The notes beneath the pieces were generated by a model. It was not told where the DNA came from, searched no databases, and saw only the letters and a list, made by a program, of their open reading frames with translations. DNA of 64,000 bases, from NCBI RefSeq assembly GCF_964283195.1, contig NZ_CAXYLH010000001.1. One strand, written 5' to 3'. The DNA is from Paratractidigestivibacter sp003150175 (GTDB lineage: Bacteria > Actinomycetota > Coriobacteriia > Coriobacteriales > Atopobiaceae). Position numbers and translations under genes: made by a program. Positions 24,449 to 31,664 of this stretch are shown piece after piece (position 1 is the first letter of the stretch; every line of letters begins with the position of its first letter).

Positions 24449-25750
24449 TTACTCGGCGCCGCAGAGAAGCGCCACGTCGGTCACGTCACGCGAGCCCGCG
24501 ACGAAGCGGCTGCGCTCGCTCGCGGCGACAGCGAGCTGGGCGGCGGTGTCCGCGGCGAAGCGGTCGCGCATGATCTTGTCGGCGGCGCGCTGGGCGAACA
24601 CGAGCCCCTCGAGCAGGCTGTTGGACGCCAGGCGATTGCGGCCGTGCACGCCGTTGCAGCAGGTCTCGCCCGCCGCGAAGAGGTGCGGCAACGTGGTCTC
24701 GGAGTCCGAGTTCACGTGGATGCCGCCCATGAAGTAGTGCTGCGCGGGCACGACGGGGATGGGCTCGCTGAAGATGTCGTAGCCCTCCTCGCGGCACTGC
24801 TCGCAGATGTGGGTGAAGTGGTGCTCGAGCTCCTCGCGCGGCACGCGCTCGAAGCTGAGCCACACGTGCTCGGCGCCCTCGCGACGCATCTCGCGCAGGA
24901 TGTTACCCGAGACCACGTCGCGCGGCTGGAGCTCGTCGCAGAAGCGCTCGTGGGCATCGTTGAGCAGGATCGCGCCCTCGCCGCGGGCGGACTCGGAGAT
25001 GAGGAAGCTGCGGCCGGGCTTTTGGGTCCACAGGGTCGTGGGGTGGATCTGCACGAAGTCCATGTGCTCCAGGAGCACGCCGTGCTCGGCGGCCACGCGG
25101 CAGCCGTCGCCCGTGAGGCAGGGGTAATTCGTGGAGTGCTTGTACAGGCCACCCACACCGCCGGTGGCGAGCACCGTCGCGTCGGCGTTGACCTGCAGGT
25201 GGGCGCCGCCCGCGTCCTCGGCGACGATGCCGCGGCACACGCGGCGGCCATCGGCGTCGAAGCCCTCGAGGATGTCCGTCATGCAGGTGTTCTCGAGCAC
25301 GGTCGCGTTCGGGAGCTCGCGCACGCAGGCAAGCAGGTGCGTGGTGATCTCCTCGCCCGTGATGTCCTCGTGGTAGACGATGCGCGGGCGGGAGTGCGCG
25401 CCCTCGCGGGTGTAGTCGAGCTCGCCGGTGGCGGTGCGCGCGAAGCGGACGCCGCGCTTGATCAGGTCGTCGATGATGGGGCGGCTCGCGCGGATCATCA
25501 TGTCCACCGACTCGAGGCGGTTCTCGTAGTGGCCCGCGCGCAGCGTGTCCTCAAAGAAGGACTCGTAGTCGTCCGGGTCGTGCAGGACGCAGATGCCGCC
25601 CTGGGCGAGCATGGAGTCGCACTCGTCTACGGTCGTCTTCGCCAAGAGCACGACGCGCAGCGCGTGCGGAAGGTTGAGCGCGCAGTAGAGGCCCGCGACG
25701 CCGCACCCGACGATGACCACGTCCGCGTCGATAGTCTTTGTACCAGCCAT
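24449..25750 (-). CDS. nadB: L-aspartate oxidase
   Basis: A 433-residue flavoenzyme that oxidises L-aspartate to iminoaspartate, the first step of de novo NAD synthesis; in an anaerobe fumarate is the likely electron acceptor. The FAD loop VVIVGCGVAGLYCAL is at the N-terminus (residues 10-24), then SMLAQGGI, the catalytic-site RIVYHEDITGEEIT, HPTTLW and the FAD motif HLFAAGETCCNGVHGRNRLASNSLLEG. It is somewhat shorter than typical enzymes (about 530), lacking much of the C-terminal helical domain. The ATG at 25750 has GGAGGAAG; a frame reading upstream through the palindromic repeats is spurious. Confidence 0.95.
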   Translation of the reverse strand: MAGTKTIDADVVIVGCGVAGLYCALNLPHALRVVLLAKTTVDECDSMLAQGGICVLHDPDDYESFFEDTLRAGHYENRLESVDMMIRASRPIIDDLIKRGVRFARTATGELDYTREGAHSRPRIVYHEDITGEEITTHLLACVRELPNATVLENTCMTDILEGFDADGRRVCRGIVAEDAGGAHLQVNADATVLATGGVGGLYKHSTNYPCLTGDGCRVAAEHGVLLEHMDFVQIHPTTLWTQKPGRSFLISESARGEGAILLNDAHERFCDELQPRDVVSGNILREMRREGAEHVWLSFERVPREELEHHFTHICEQCREEGYDIFSEPIPVVPAQHYFMGGIHVNSDSETTLPHLFAAGETCCNGVHGRNRLASNSLLEGLVFAQRAADKIMRDRFAADTAAQLAVAASERSRFVAGSRDVTDVALLCGAE

Positions 25751-25761
25751 TTCTTCCTCCG

Positions 25762-25833
25762 ATGACGAAAAGGGACTGTCCCTTTTCGTCATTTTTATCG
25801 TGATGACGAAAAGGGACTGTCCCTTTTCGTCAT
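25762..25833. repeat. Two tandem 31-bp palindromic repeats between nadA and nadB
   Basis: Two identical copies (25762-25792 and 25803-25833) of the ATGACGAAAAGGGAC palindrome are separated by ten bases. They fill nearly all of the 87-base gap between the nadA stop and the nadB start, upstream of the nadB ribosome site. Confidence 0.95.
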
Positions 25834-25837
25834 TGGG

Positions 25838-26764
25838 TTACTTGGCGTAGTCGAGCATGAGGTCGAGCGCGTGGGCGGAGCCGGCGGCGACGTCGTCGCC
25901 GGGCAGCGAGACCTCGCCAGTGCCGTCGCGCAGGCAGGCGAGGATCTTGTCCGCGGTCACGCGGGCCATGTTGGGGCAGATCGGCGTGGTCGCCGGGAAC
26001 CAGAAGCGCTTGCCTGAGCCCGCGGTCTGAGCCTCGAGCTCGCGGATGACGCCGTGGACCGTGGCGATGATGAAGTCGGTCGCGTCCGACGCCACAGCCT
26101 CGGCGATGATCTGCGAGGTGGAGCCCACGAAGTCGGCCTCCTTGAGCACCCAGTCGCCACACTCGGGGTGCGCGAGCACGCGCGCGCCGGGGTGCTCGCG
26201 GCGGGCAGCCTGGACCTCGGCGAGCTCGATGGCCTCGTGCGTGGGGCAGAACCCGTCGTTTAGGATGACGTTCTTCTCGGGCACCTGGAGCGCGACGTAG
26301 TGGCCCAGGTTCATGTCCGGGATGAAGAGCACGTTGTGCTGCGGGAGCGCGCGGACGATCTTCACGGCGTTCGAGGAGGTCACGCAGACGTCCGACCAGG
26401 CCTTCATCTGGCTCGTGGAGTTGACGTAGCACGCGACGGCGAGGTCGTCGCCGTACTTGGCGCGCGCCGCGTCGATCGTGGCCTTCTGGACCATGTGCGC
26501 CATCGGGCAGTCGGCGGCCGGCTCGGGCATGAGGACGCGCTTGTTGGGGCTCAAGAGCTTGGCCGACTCGGCCATGAAGTGCACGCCGGCAAAGACGAGC
26601 GTCTTGCAGTCGAGCGTCGCGGCCTTCTTTGAAAGAAAGAAGGAATCGCCGATGTAATCGGCCAGGTCCTGGGCGTCGGGTGTCACGTAATAGTGCGCCA
26701 GAATCACCGCGTCCTGCTCGCGTTTGAGTCGCTCGACCTCCGCGCGCATCTCGTCAGATACCAT
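25838..26764 (-). CDS. nadA: Quinolinate synthase
   Basis: A 308-residue [4Fe-4S] enzyme that condenses iminoaspartate with dihydroxyacetone phosphate to quinolinate. The three cluster cysteines appear in PAADCPMAH, AHPECGDW and PICPNMARV. Substrate-binding motifs ILAHYYV, VYVNSTSQ-like CYVNSTSQMKAWSDVCVTSSNAV and FIPDMNLGHYVA are intact. It is the first gene of nadA-nadB-nadC-niaR on the minus strand, preceded by a promoter with a candidate repressor site. Confidence 0.97.
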   Translation of the reverse strand: MVSDEMRAEVERLKREQDAVILAHYYVTPDAQDLADYIGDSFFLSKKAATLDCKTLVFAGVHFMAESAKLLSPNKRVLMPEPAADCPMAHMVQKATIDAARAKYGDDLAVACYVNSTSQMKAWSDVCVTSSNAVKIVRALPQHNVLFIPDMNLGHYVALQVPEKNVILNDGFCPTHEAIELAEVQAARREHPGARVLAHPECGDWVLKEADFVGSTSQIIAEAVASDATDFIIATVHGVIRELEAQTAGSGKRFWFPATTPICPNMARVTADKILACLRDGTGEVSLPGDDVAAGSAHALDLMLDYAK

Positions 26765-26821
26765 GCCATGCCTCCCGTCGGTCCCAGCTCCCCCGCCGGG
26801 CCATTATTCGACAATGGCGAC

Positions 26822-26851
26822 AGTATGACACTTGACATTACAGGTGACAAG
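26822..26851 (-). promoter_or_regulatory. nadA promoter with overlapping candidate NiaR operator
   Basis: On the minus strand TTGTCA (26850-26845) and CATACT (26827-26822) are spaced by 17 bases, about 58 bases from the nadA start. An imperfect dyad CTTGACA-N7-TGACAAG (26831-26851) covers the spacer and -35 box. Its TGACA/TGTCA blocks resemble sites described for NiaR-type repressors, though I could not compare it to a matrix. Confidence 0.6.
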
Positions 26852-26859
26852 ACAGTAAA

Positions 26860-27573
26860 TCAGCGGCTCACAGACATGACTTGGCCGTCGCGGACGGCCC
26901 AGAGGACCGGATTGGGCAGGCGGTCGGCATCGCATGGGTCGTGGGTGACCCAGAAAACCGTCTTTTGCGCGAGGAGCGGGCGCGCGAGATCGGCGACGCG
27001 CGCGGCGCTCTGGGCGTCGAGGCCGCGGAGGGGCTCGTCGAGGAAGACCGCGTCCGCGTCGGCCAATAGCGCACGCAGGATTGTCACGCGACGGCGCTGC
27101 CCACCGGAGAGCTCGCGGACCGGGCGTGCGCAGGCATCTGCCGGGATGCCCGCCGCCGAGAGCGCCTCGCGCTCTCGGGCGACGTATTCGCGCAGCTCAG
27201 AGCCGTGAAGACCCGCATGCGGAAGTCGGATGTTCGCCGTCGCCGTCATACCGTCGCACAGGCGGTCCTCCTGGAAGACGGCAGCGATCCGCGCGCCCGC
27301 GGGGCGTGCGACCTTGCCCGCGGAAGGCGACTCGAGGCCCATGAGCAGGCGGAGTACAGTCGTCTTTCCCGCGCCGGAAGGGCCGAGGATCACGTGTGCG
27401 CGCCCCGCCTCGAACTCCGCGCACGCGCCGGAGAGCACCGGCACGGAGCCGACTCCGTAGACGAATTCGACGTCGCACAGGGCGTAAGCCGGCGCGATCG
27501 GGGCCGGGGCCGGGGTCGCCGCCGCAGCCGTCGAACTTGCCACATGCGGTGCGAGCTTCTTGCCGGCAGTCAT
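26860..27573 (-). CDS. ABC transporter ATP-binding protein, NitT/TauT type
   Basis: A 237-residue importer ATPase. After an Ala/Pro-rich leader of about 30 residues come Walker A GPSGAGKTT, the Q-loop AAVFQEDRL, the signature LSGGQRRR, Walker B AVFLDEPLRGLD and the switch His in VFWVTHDP. It shares TGATG with the permease stop (one-base overlap), so it is the third gene of a substrate-binding protein, permease, ATPase operon. Substrate is unknown; this class imports sulfonates, nitrate, thiamine precursors and similar small solutes. Confidence 0.92.
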   Translation of the reverse strand: MTAGKKLAPHVASSTAAAATPAPAPIAPAYALCDVEFVYGVGSVPVLSGACAEFEAGRAHVILGPSGAGKTTVLRLLMGLESPSAGKVARPAGARIAAVFQEDRLCDGMTATANIRLPHAGLHGSELREYVAREREALSAAGIPADACARPVRELSGGQRRRVTILRALLADADAVFLDEPLRGLDAQSAARVADLARPLLAQKTVFWVTHDPCDADRLPNPVLWAVRDGQVMSVSR

Positions 27574-28379
27574 CACGCCCTCGCCTCCCAGCGCGCCTGC
27601 GCCCATGCGAGCGCACGGCGCAGCGCCGCCTCGATGACGACGGAGAGCAGCACGATCGCGAGCGTCCAGGCAAAGAGGTCGGGTGTGTCGAGGTAGACCT
27701 TCGCGTTGTACAGATTGATGCCGATGGAGGGGTCTGGCAGGCCGATGACCTCGGCCGCGATGCCCGACTTCCACGAGAGCCCGACCGCGAGCGAGACCCC
27801 CGCGCGCAGGTACGGAGCGACCTCTGAGGCATAGATCGTCGTCACGCGCCGCCAGCCGCGCACACCGAAGACATCGGCCATCTCGAGCAGCGCTGGGTCG
27901 GTTTGGTCGATGCCCTCGAGCACGTTGGTGTACACGATCGGCATCGCCATCAGAAACGAAATGATTATCGACAGCCGGCGTGAAGGAACCCAGATCAAGA
28001 CGAGGATCACGAAGCTCGCCACTGGCGCCGCCTTCACAGCTCCTACCAGCGGAGCGGCGAGCGTGTGGACCGCTCGCCAGCGACCGGCGGCCGCGGCGAG
28101 CGCCACGCCGACCACGACCGCGAGCATAAAGCCCACAGCGATCCGTGCCAGCGAGAGCCCGACCGCACCCCAGAACTCCCCCGCCTGCGCGAGCTCGACG
28201 AGACGCGCCGCGACCTCGGCGGGGCCCACGAGGATGATTCGAGAGCTGATGGCCTGCGCCGCGAGCTGCCAGACGACGAGCCAGAACGCCACGGCGAGCG
28301 CCCGCTCCCCCCAAACGGGAAGCGGGCGCGGTGCGGGCTTCTTGCCCGTCGGTTGGTTGCGTGTGGCTCGGTCGCTCAA
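27573..28379 (-). CDS. ABC transporter permease, NitT/TauT (BPD_transp_1) type
   Basis: A 268-residue inner-membrane permease with about six helices, beginning with ALAVAFWLVVWQLAAQAI. The ATPase-contacting EAA-like loop is FGVRGWRRVTTIYASEVAPYLRAG, and GLSWKSGIAAEVIG is typical of the SsuC/TauC subfamily. The best start is TTG at 28379, eight bases after the substrate-binding protein stop; there is no strong ribosome site, which suggests coupled translation. A later GTG is possible. Frames extending back to 28745 overlap the preceding gene and are rejected. Confidence 0.9.
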   Translation of the reverse strand: MSDRATRNQPTGKKPAPRPLPVWGERALAVAFWLVVWQLAAQAISSRIILVGPAEVAARLVELAQAGEFWGAVGLSLARIAVGFMLAVVVGVALAAAAGRWRAVHTLAAPLVGAVKAAPVASFVILVLIWVPSRRLSIIISFLMAMPIVYTNVLEGIDQTDPALLEMADVFGVRGWRRVTTIYASEVAPYLRAGVSLAVGLSWKSGIAAEVIGLPDPSIGINLYNAKVYLDTPDLFAWTLAIVLLSVVIEAALRRALAWAQARWEARA

Positions 28380-28387
28380 AGCAGGAG

Positions 28388-29440
28388 CTAGGCGATGTAG
28401 TAGAAGTCGTCGCCGGGGAGCTTGCCGCCCACGGCCTGGGCGTTCTGATCCGCAAGCTCCTCGAGGTAGCCGCCGAGCTGGACCTTCATGTCGTCGCCAG
28501 AGACGAAGGTGATGTTGCACGCCGGGAGGGCCTTCTTTGCGACAGCCTCGGGGACGATGTCGTACTTGCCCACGAGCGCCGCCGCATCGTCGGTGTTCGC
28601 GTTGACGAACTCGACGGACTCCTGATAGTGGTTGAGGAAGGTGCTGACGGCCTCGGGGTGCTCGTCGGCGAACTCGCTGCGGACGATGGCGACGCCGGTG
28701 ATGAGGTTGCCGTCCTTGCCCTCGGCCTCGCTCGCGGCGGCCCATTCCTTATTGAGGTCGAGCGCGACGCGGATCTGGTCGTTCTTGGCCTGGGCGGTGG
28801 TCACGAAGGGCTGCGGGAGCATGGCGATGGCGGTCGCGTCCTGGGTCAGGGCGGCGACGCACTCGGAGTGCTCGGACTTCCACTCGATGGTCACGTCGGT
28901 CTCGGGGTCGAGGCCGTTGGCCTTGAGGACGTACTCGAGCGCGTACTCGGGCGTCGCGCCCTTGCCAGCGGAGTAGATCGTCTTTCCCTTGAGGTCGGCG
29001 ACGGTGTGGACCGTGTCGCCGAGCTCGCAGATGTAGAGTACGCCCAGCGTGTTGATGGCGATGACGCGGACGGCGCCGGAGGTCTTGTTGTAGAGGACGG
29101 AGGCCAGGTTGGCGGGGACGGCGGCGATGTCGACCTCGGACTTGGAGATCAGGGGCGCGACCTCGTCGGCGGATGCGACGATCCGGAAGCTATAGTCCTC
29201 GTCCTTGAGGTTGCCGTCGTCGACCTCGCTCATGAACTTGACGAGCCCCATGGCGGTCGGGCCCTTGAGCGCGGCGGCGCGAACGGCTACGGGGGCGGCG
29301 TCGGCCTTGGCGGCGTCGTCGTCCTTCTTTGCGTCAGCGGCGGGCTTGGCGTCGTCGGACTTCTGGGAACCGCAGGCAGTGAGCGCGATAGAGCCGAGGC
29401 CGCAAGCCACGAGCTGCAGGAACTTACTTCTGGTTAGCAT
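28388..29440 (-). CDS. ABC transporter substrate-binding lipoprotein
   Basis: A 350-residue NMT1/SsuA-like solute-binding lipoprotein. The signal peptide ends in the lipobox LTAC (Cys23), followed by a Lys/Asp/Ala-rich linker to about residue 50. The periplasmic-binding fold starts with VAVRAAALKGPTAMGLVKFM, and the motif DIAAVPANLASVLYNKTSG is characteristic. Ligand cannot be told from sequence; no TPP or other riboswitch was seen upstream, which argues weakly against a thiamine precursor. It is the first gene of the operon with a permease and ATPase. Confidence 0.92.
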   Translation of the reverse strand: MLTRSKFLQLVACGLGSIALTACGSQKSDDAKPAADAKKDDDAAKADAAPVAVRAAALKGPTAMGLVKFMSEVDDGNLKDEDYSFRIVASADEVAPLISKSEVDIAAVPANLASVLYNKTSGAVRVIAINTLGVLYICELGDTVHTVADLKGKTIYSAGKGATPEYALEYVLKANGLDPETDVTIEWKSEHSECVAALTQDATAIAMLPQPFVTTAQAKNDQIRVALDLNKEWAAASEAEGKDGNLITGVAIVRSEFADEHPEAVSTFLNHYQESVEFVNANTDDAAALVGKYDIVPEAVAKKALPACNITFVSGDDMKVQLGGYLEELADQNAQAVGGKLPGDDFYYIA

Positions 29441-29898
29441 AATCCCCTACTTTCAAACAAACTGTTTGGTGCATGAGCACCATAACACGGCGTCTATTGT
29501 AGGGGCGCGGCGTCACGGTGGACGGGCGATATCCAGGGAAGAGCGGTCATGCGGCGGCGAGAGGGGCGAAGGCGGCACGGGGCGATACCGAGCAGCGGCT
29601 GGCGGGCGCGGCGAAAAACGCCGCTGTGGCACAGGGCGTAACAAAAAGAGCCGCTGTGGCACGCGATTCCGTGCCACAGCGGCCATTCTTGTCACACGAT
29701 GTGCCACAGCGGCGATTCTTGCCACGTCGGGACAACCCCGAGCGGAGGAGGTCCTTCGTAGGCGGCGAGTCTACCGAGTGTCCTTCGCGGGCGAGGTGGC
29801 GGGCGGCGACGGGCCGGGCCGGCCGCCGGCGGGCGGCAGCGGGACGGAGCCGGACAGCGGGGCGAGACCGGGCAGCGGGGCGGAGCCGGGCGGCGGGT
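29441..29898. other. Intergenic region with leader dyads and repeat array C
   Basis: About 460 bases without a gene. Near the lipoprotein start two small dyads lie side by side: CAAAC-T-GTTTG (29457-29467) and GGTGC-ATGA-GCACC (29468-29481). These could be an operator or leader hairpin. Bases 29607-29725 hold the repeat array described separately. Bases 29800-29895 are GGC-rich and simple in composition. Confidence 0.55.
29607..29725. repeat. 30-bp repeat array C (two forward, two inverted units)
   Basis: Forward cores CCGCTGTGGCAC lie at 29621 and 29651; inverted cores GTGCCACAGCGG lie at 29671 and 29701. All are on a 30-base period, and the two orientations meet across an 8-base centre. 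Unit tails ATTCTTGTCAC and ATTCTTGCCAC match array B. It is far from the nuclease-like gene, showing that the family is dispersed. Confidence 0.92.
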
Positions 29899-30825
29899 CT
29901 AGCGGGAGCCGAGGCCAAGCTTGTCGGCGACGTCGCCAAGCTTCTGGGCCACGTCGTTCACGGCGCCGCTGATGCCGTCGATCTTTCCCGCCACCTCGCG
30001 GGCCTTGTCGGCATACTCGTCGACCACGCCGGTGAGGCTGCCGTCGGAGGAATCACTGGAGCCATCTTTTTTGCTGGAAGAGCCGCTCTTCTTATCCGCG
30101 GAGCCGTTCTCCTGGGTGCGCTTGGACGAGTCGCCGCCGAGATTTTTCTGCCCGTCGGAGACGGCGCTCGCCGCGGCATCGGCCACGCCGGCGGCGGCGC
30201 TCGAGGCCGCGCTCGTCACCGTCGAGACCACGATACTGCCCACGAAGAAGACCGCGAGCACGACCAGGAGCGCGACGGCGGCCTTCAGGCTGGCGCGGCT
30301 GCCCCGGTCGAGGGCTTGGTCGTATGTGTTCGGGGTCGCGTCGGGAACCGGCTGCTGCGGAGGTGAGGGAATCGGTCGCTCGGCAGGGGCGGTTTGCCAG
30401 CGGCTCTCGTTGCCGCGCGCAGGCGCGGGCGTGGGTTGGAATTGCACGGTGCGAGACAACGGCTGTGCGGCATAGGGGCTCGGAGCGGAGGCCGAAGGCG
30501 CTGGGTAGGAGCTCGGAGCGGAGGCCGGCTGAGCGGAGCGGGAGGCCGGCGTGAGGTATTGGTCCTGCGCGGGGTATTGGTTTTGCGCGGGGTATTGGTT
30601 TTGCGCCGCGCGGGAGCTCGGCCCCGCGTATCGATCCTGCGCGGCGTACGGGGCCTGCGCGGCATATTGACCCCGCGCGGCAGCCGGCTGCTGCGGCGCG
30701 CTCGGCCGCGCGGCGGGAGCCGAGGGCGGGACCTGATCCGGCTGCTCGAGGGCCCAGGTCTCGTCGTCGATGGCGTCGAACCCGTCGCCGAACTTCTGGT
30801 TATCGTAAAACCGCTGGTCGGGCAT
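29899..30825 (-). CDS. Single-pass membrane protein with Pro/Gln/Ala-rich repeats
   Basis: A 308-residue protein without a recognised domain. Residues 1-30 are acidic, then a Pro/Ala/Gln/Tyr-rich disordered region contains near-perfect repeats (QNQYPA, QDQY). One hydrophobic helix (VALLVVLAVFFVGSIVVSTV, about 185-205) follows, then an Ala/Ser-rich stretch, a Ser/Lys/Asp-rich linker, and an amphipathic C-terminal helix with heptad-like spacing (GKIDGISGAVNDVAQKLGDVADKLGLG). GGAGCG precedes the ATG at 30825; the frame to 31230 is not credible. The layout suggests an envelope-associated, perhaps coiled-coil protein. Confidence 0.78.
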   Translation of the reverse strand: MPDQRFYDNQKFGDGFDAIDDETWALEQPDQVPPSAPAARPSAPQQPAAARGQYAAQAPYAAQDRYAGPSSRAAQNQYPAQNQYPAQDQYLTPASRSAQPASAPSSYPAPSASAPSPYAAQPLSRTVQFQPTPAPARGNESRWQTAPAERPIPSPPQQPVPDATPNTYDQALDRGSRASLKAAVALLVVLAVFFVGSIVVSTVTSAASSAAAGVADAAASAVSDGQKNLGGDSSKRTQENGSADKKSGSSSKKDGSSDSSDGSLTGVVDEYADKAREVAGKIDGISGAVNDVAQKLGDVADKLGLGSR

Positions 30826-31121
30826 TGCGCTCCTTTGACGCCCAACTACTTTTGCAACAGGTACCCAACATATGCCGCCCGATGTCGGCGCGGGGCGGTT
30901 TGCGGCGAAGCCCATCAACTCACCATGTGCACAGCGAGCAGGCGTCAGCCGTGGTGTTGTGCTCGCCGCCAGGTAGTCGCGTCTGGGGCTCAGAAGCCGC
31001 CCCGTCGCTCGCGGCAAAAGCTTCTTGGCGACTTTATGGAGCAAAGGACCCACGGGAGTCTTGGAGGCGGCGCTGGGCATAATCTTCCAGGCTAAATAGT
31101 TTCTAGTGTAAGGAGGTTTCA

Positions 31122-31658
31122 GTGGAAAGCACCTTTCGGGACATCGACGACCATCGCGACGCGAGCGCCGAAGACGTTCCGAGCCCCGAGCTCGCCGACC
31201 TCGCCCGTCAGCTCTTTGAGCAGTTCGCACAGCTCGGGCGCAACATCCACCCGAACGCCCAGAACTTCACCCGCGGAGAGGCCGGCGTGATCCGCACGCT
31301 GCACCTGGCCGACCTCGCCGGCGAGCCCACGCTCACGCCGACGCAGATCGCAGAGCGCTCTCACCTGAGCACCGCCCGAACGGCGAACGTCTTGCGCGCG
31401 CTCGAAGAGAAGGGCTGGATCAGCCGTGAGCACGACACCGCCGACCGGCGGCGCGTGACGGTCACGCTGACCCCAAAGGGCGAGTCCGAGCGCAGTCGTC
31501 GCCGCAAAGAGATGGACGACCGCGCCGCCGACTTCCTCGGCAAGCTCGGCGCCGAGGACGCGCACGAGGCAATCCGCATCCTCGCCCGATGCAACGAGAT
31601 TCTGGGCCAAAAAAAGAAGGCCGCCCCCGAACCGGCGAACAACACAGAAAGGAAGTGA
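31122..31658 (+). CDS. MarR-family transcriptional regulator
   Basis: A 178-residue winged-helix regulator. The DNA-recognition region LTPTQIAERSHLSTARTANVLRALEEKGWISREHD and the wing DRRRVTVTLTPKGES (about 75-125) are typical of MarR. A 40-residue acidic N-terminal extension is unusual. The start is GTG at 31122, with AAGGAGG six bases upstream. It is followed after six bases by a two-gene ABC exporter, an arrangement in which MarR commonly represses the exporter and responds to its substrate. No clear operator dyad was found in the 296-base upstream gap, which also has no other gene. Confidence 0.92.
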   Translation: MESTFRDIDDHRDASAEDVPSPELADLARQLFEQFAQLGRNIHPNAQNFTRGEAGVIRTLHLADLAGEPTLTPTQIAERSHLSTARTANVLRALEEKGWISREHDTADRRRVTVTLTPKGESERSRRRKEMDDRAADFLGKLGAEDAHEAIRILARCNEILGQKKKAAPEPANNTERK

Positions 31659-31664
31659 CGCCGA

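Noticed and set aside
23573..25765. A 730-codon plus-strand frame opposite nadC and nadB
   Set aside because: It spans two clear genes on the other strand and has no family-like motif.
25751..25792. NadB starting inside the palindromic repeat (MTKRDSPFSS...)
   Set aside because: Translation of the repeat gives this peptide at several loci; the ATG at 25750 has GGAGGAAG and begins the FAD domain properly.
29441..29510. Thiamine (TPP) riboswitch before the NMT1-like binding protein
   Set aside because: The conserved CTGAGA and ACCTGA-type elements are absent; only two small dyads are present.
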